DNA of 7,194 bases from an uncultured Chlamydiaceae bacterium (GTDB taxonomy: Bacteria; Chlamydiota; Chlamydiia; Chlamydiales; Parachlamydiaceae). Shown in pieces: positions 5,370 through 7,194 of the stretch. The translations under genes were made by a program, and so were the position numbers. A model generated the notes under the pieces. That model searched no databases. It was not told the DNA's origin and saw nothing but the letters and a program-made list of their open reading frames with translations. The stretch spans positions 1 through 7,194 of the forward strand of contig CAMFKA010000105.1 in assembly GCA_945957185.1 (NCBI GenBank), read 5' to 3'. The stretch's first letter is position 1. Each line of letters starts with the position of its first letter.

Positions 5370-6805
5370 AACTTGATTTTTTAAAATTATCTCCCAGCGA
5401 ACAGCGCTTATACATCGAACAGGCCGCTATTCAAAAAAGTGTATCCCCTGTAATCATGGAAAAAGATTTTTGGGTATGTTGGCTACTAAATATTCTGTTC
5501 AAGTCGGAATTTGCAGATGATCTCGTATTCAAAGGTGGCACCTCATTGTCAAAGGTATTTGGCGCGATCAACCGTTTTTCCGAAGATATTGATCTTTCAC
5601 TGTCACCTAGTTTTTTGAAACTACCTGAATGCAAAATGACATCTCGCACTCAAGGTACTAAATGGATGAAAAACGCTGAAGCGACGTGCGAAGTGGCAGT
5701 TCGAACTCAGATTATGCCAGCACTGGAAGCTTCAGTGTTGGATATTCTTGAAAATGAACAGAAACGATTCGAGTTTTTGAAAGATCCTAACACAAACTCA
5801 CCAGTACTTCTTTTTCACTACCCCTCCTCGCAACCAACAGGATTTGATTATATCAAACGCTCTGTAAAACTCGAGTTTGGTTCTCTTACTGATCAACAAC
5901 CAACAGGGCGTCATGCAATAATTCCCTGGATTACAGAGATTTTTCCGAAGGCTTTTCCCGATTGGCATTGTGAAGTCACGGCCCTAGAAATAGAACGAAG
6001 TTTCTGGGAAAAGGCTACGATCCTGCACGCAGAATACTACCGAGCATCCGACAAACCAATACCAGATAGATATTCGCGCCATTACGCGGATACGGCGATG
6101 CTTGTAAAACACACTGAAGCAATCAAAGCTCTAGATCACCATGATCTCAGAAATCAAGTCGTTTTGTGGAAGAGTCAATTCTTTCCAAGCTCATCAGCAC
6201 ATTATGATCTAGCCAAACCTGGAACATTTCGTCTTGTTCCCAAGGCAGAAAGATTGCCTGCACTACAGCGAGACTACTTATTGATGCGCGATATGTACCT
6301 TACCGAGCCTGTCAGTTTTGATGAAATACTCAACACCTTATCCGATCTTGAACATCGTATCAACTATCTTAATAGTGAAAGTCAAGGAGGAATCTACCCA
6401 AAAAAGATAGAGTTACTTCAGCACAATATAGCCTCTTTACCTTCCCTTGGAGAAACTTTGACAAAGAAAAGAGGAGACGAGTTAATTCAATCCGTTAATG
6501 AAATTCTAGCTGCAGGCGCTGACGTTAATGACATTTCCCTTAATGGACACCGCCCATTACAGTTACTGATTAAAGCCAATCTAGAACCGCGCACGAAATT
6601 TGAATTGGTTAAAAATTTTATCGATCAGGGAGCTGACATTCACTCTCCGGATAAAAGTGGCTTAACACCATATCAGGTGGCTATTTCCGATGGACACAAA
6701 GCAATTTCTGATCTTTTACGCTCTAAAGGAGCTCGTCCAATGTCTCCACCAGGAACTGGATATGCTCAACACTACAACATGTATCGCGAAATCCCGTCGC
6801 CATAA
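5366..6805 (+). CDS. AbiEii/AbiGii-family nucleotidyltransferase toxin with C-terminal ankyrin repeats
   Basis: The 479-residue protein has two parts. Residues 1 to about 336 form a complete AbiEii/AbiGii toxin domain. MEKDFWVCWLL is at 31-41. The nucleotidyltransferase motif is GGTS (57-60) followed by EDIDLS (73-78), with D74 and D76 as likely metal ligands. ERSFWEKATILHAEYYR is at 210-226, with K216 the probable conserved lysine, and SRHYADTAML at 237-246. The family normally ends near here, at about 340 residues. Residues 337-368 are a linker. Residues 369-458 show ankyrin units: ILAAGADVND, then LNGHRPLQLLI...LVKNFIDQGADIHSPD, then KSGLTPYQVAISDGHKAISDLLRSKGA. A short Pro/Tyr-rich tail ends the protein. 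AbiEii toxins are reported to transfer nucleotides and arrest growth, giving phage defence; some relatives modify tRNA acceptor ends. Catalytic residues look intact. What the ankyrin part binds is unknown. Confidence 0.92.
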   Translation: MKLDFLKLSPSEQRLYIEQAAIQKSVSPVIMEKDFWVCWLLNILFKSEFADDLVFKGGTSLSKVFGAINRFSEDIDLSLSPSFLKLPECKMTSRTQGTKWMKNAEATCEVAVRTQIMPALEASVLDILENEQKRFEFLKDPNTNSPVLLFHYPSSQPTGFDYIKRSVKLEFGSLTDQQPTGRHAIIPWITEIFPKAFPDWHCEVTALEIERSFWEKATILHAEYYRASDKPIPDRYSRHYADTAMLVKHTEAIKALDHHDLRNQVVLWKSQFFPSSSAHYDLAKPGTFRLVPKAERLPALQRDYLLMRDMYLTEPVSFDEILNTLSDLEHRINYLNSESQGGIYPKKIELLQHNIASLPSLGETLTKKRGDELIQSVNEILAAGADVNDISLNGHRPLQLLIKANLEPRTKFELVKNFIDQGADIHSPDKSGLTPYQVAISDGHKAISDLLRSKGARPMSPPGTGYAQHYNMYREIPSP

Positions 6806-6837
6806 ACGATTGCAAATTATGCACAAATTCTGCACAC

Positions 6838-6921
6838 CAACATCCAACTTCAGTCAATCAGAGGCAACAAAACGATAGGGATCACACCCTGTCTTTCCCC
6901 TGTGAAGTTGATTGGATGTTG
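6838..6921 (+). repeat. Imperfect inverted repeat between toxin gene and right repeat
   Basis: CAACATCCAACTTCA (6838-6852) is complementary to TGAAGTT (6903-6909) plus GGATGTTG (6914-6921), with a 4-base bulge. It encloses a smaller stem-loop and ends 25 bp before the right direct repeat. It may simply strengthen transcription termination, or be a recombinase or host-factor site near the junction. The remainder of 6806-6946 contains no gene. Confidence 0.5.
6874..6896 (+). terminator. Weak intrinsic terminator after the toxin gene
   Basis: GATAGGG (6874-6880) pairs with CCCTGTC (6887-6893) with one G-T pair around a 6-base loop, followed by TTT. It sits about 70 bp past the toxin stop. The U-tract is short, so confidence is limited; the copied tRNA hairpins further on offer a stronger stop. 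Confidence 0.45.
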
Positions 6922-6946
6922 TTGGGGATACCTGGAAGGCATCGGA

Positions 6947-7001
6947 CTTGAAAACAGAATTGCGTGAGAGCGCAACGGGGGTTCGAATCCCTCCTCTTCC
7001 G
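6947..7001 (+). pseudogene. Displaced 3' fragment of tRNA-Ser
   Basis: These 55 bases are identical to 4296-4350: anticodon loop, variable arm, T arm and 3' acceptor strand. The bases upstream do not resemble the 5' half of the tRNA and cannot restore the acceptor, D or full anticodon stem. This is the fragment expected at the far side of an island inserted in a tRNA gene. Confidence 0.92.
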
Positions 7002-7026
7002 TTTAAGGGGGCTTTGCCCCCTTAAA
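7002..7026 (+). terminator. Second copy of the tRNA-trailing hairpin
   Basis: Exact duplicate of the hairpin at 4351-4375 as part of the 175-bp repeat. In this position it can stop transcription leaving the toxin gene. Confidence 0.6.
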
Positions 7027-7037
7027 AATCCCCCACC

Positions 7038-7067
7038 AAAGGAGCGAGCTCCTCTGGACTCCTTTTT
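7038..7067 (+). terminator. Second copy of the U-tract hairpin
   Basis: Exact duplicate of 4387-4416, AAAGGAG/CTCCTTT with a T-run. It offers a more convincing end for the toxin-antitoxin transcript than the weak stem-loop at 6874. Confidence 0.5.
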
Positions 7068-7140
7068 CACCTTTTTTCGTTTGTTAACGTACACTTTAGC
7101 TTGAGAAAAGAAAGCCGACCCAATGGTGTCAACTTAAGCA

Positions 7141-7194
7141 TTTATGTCGACCTTTCAGGCCTCCGATGTTTTATCTGGGTCTGACCCAGGCCTG
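7141..7194 (+). repeat. Right copy of the dispersed intergenic repeat, cut by the window end
   Basis: Positions 7141-7167 match the reverse complement of 41-67 at 22 of 27 bases, and CCCAGG follows in both. This copy contains a perfect 7-1-7 inverted repeat CTGGGTC-T-GACCCAG (7175-7189) and ends in the palindrome CAGGCCTG (7187-7194). The unit probably continues past the window and may begin upstream of 7141. Confidence 0.6.

Larger units (their letters stand above)
4296..6946 (+). mobile_element. 2.65-kb tRNA-Ser genomic island carrying an AbiE-type module, no integrase
   Basis: The unit is bounded by the perfect direct repeats; one repeat plus the unique 2476-bp interior gives 2651 bp. Recombination between repeats would leave an intact tRNA-Ser joined to position 7122 and a 2651-bp circle. 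The interior encodes only an antitoxin and a toxin, both facing away from the tRNA. No integrase, excisionase, resolvase, transposase or replication gene is visible, so mobility would depend on a recombinase elsewhere in the genome, or the island is a decayed remnant. Structure is seen directly; mobility is inference. Confidence 0.75.
6947..7121 (+). repeat. Right 175-bp direct repeat (attachment-site-like)
   Basis: Exact copy of 4296-4470. It follows unrelated sequence (...GGCATCGGA) on its left and is followed by AATGGTGTCAAC, whereas the left copy is followed by TCGTCATTTT. Absence of any substitution points to a recent insertion or to gene conversion between copies. Confidence 0.93.

Noticed and set aside
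6690..6878. Plus-strand open frame overlapping the end of the ankyrin region, possible frameshifted continuation of the toxin
   Set aside because: It is simply another frame of the ankyrin-coding DNA; the toxin frame ends cleanly and the shifted product has no ankyrin or other motif.
6947..7026. Second functional tRNA-Ser gene
   Set aside because: The 5' half is absent; upstream bases cannot form acceptor or D stems.

Overview
The window looks like part of the chromosome of a Gram-negative bacterium. An ankyrin-bearing accessory protein and a large membrane-anchored orphan protein hint at a host-associated lineage, and environmental Chlamydiota would fit. That placement is an impression from protein style only; there is no phylogenetic marker beyond one tRNA. 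Both window ends carry related copies of a dispersed repeat in inverted orientation, so the window may be a short contig broken at repeats.

Left part (109-4112, minus strand): a compact three-gene operon read right to left. Its order is a 565-residue protein of unknown function with one strong membrane segment near the C-terminus, then a class I DNA photolyase, then a TIGR01777/YfcH-type SDR-like protein. The genes overlap by 17 and 8 bp. The photolyase keeps the FAD-domain motifs and the three tryptophans of the electron-transfer chain. The orphan shows a His...Cys pattern that may be a degenerate or permuted papain-like fold.

Middle (4113-4470): a divergent intergenic region, then tRNA-Ser(UGA) on the plus strand, followed by two candidate terminator hairpins.

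Right part (4296-7121): a small genomic island inserted in the tRNA-Ser gene. A perfect 175-bp direct repeat (4296-4470 and 6947-7121) starts exactly at the first base of the anticodon loop and runs through the 3' half of the tRNA, both hairpins and about 55 bp more. The second copy has no 5' tRNA half. The repeat unit is 2651 bp, and its only recognisable cargo is a two-gene type IV toxin-antitoxin/abortive-infection module: an AbiEi-like (DUF6088-type) winged-helix antitoxin and an AbiEii/AbiGii nucleotidyltransferase toxin. They are coupled by a TTGA overlap. No integrase is present, so the island would have to move in trans. Two identical-architecture palindromes (9-12-9) lie upstream, the second covering the promoter and start codon, which suggests autorepression by the antitoxin.

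The most unusual point is the toxin: after a standard-length nucleotidyltransferase domain it carries about 140 extra residues with ankyrin repeats, a possible sensing or targeting module on an otherwise stand-alone toxin. The strongest candidate for an undescribed system is therefore the whole unit: a minimal, integrase-less tRNA-Ser island carrying an AbiE module with an ankyrin-fused toxin.
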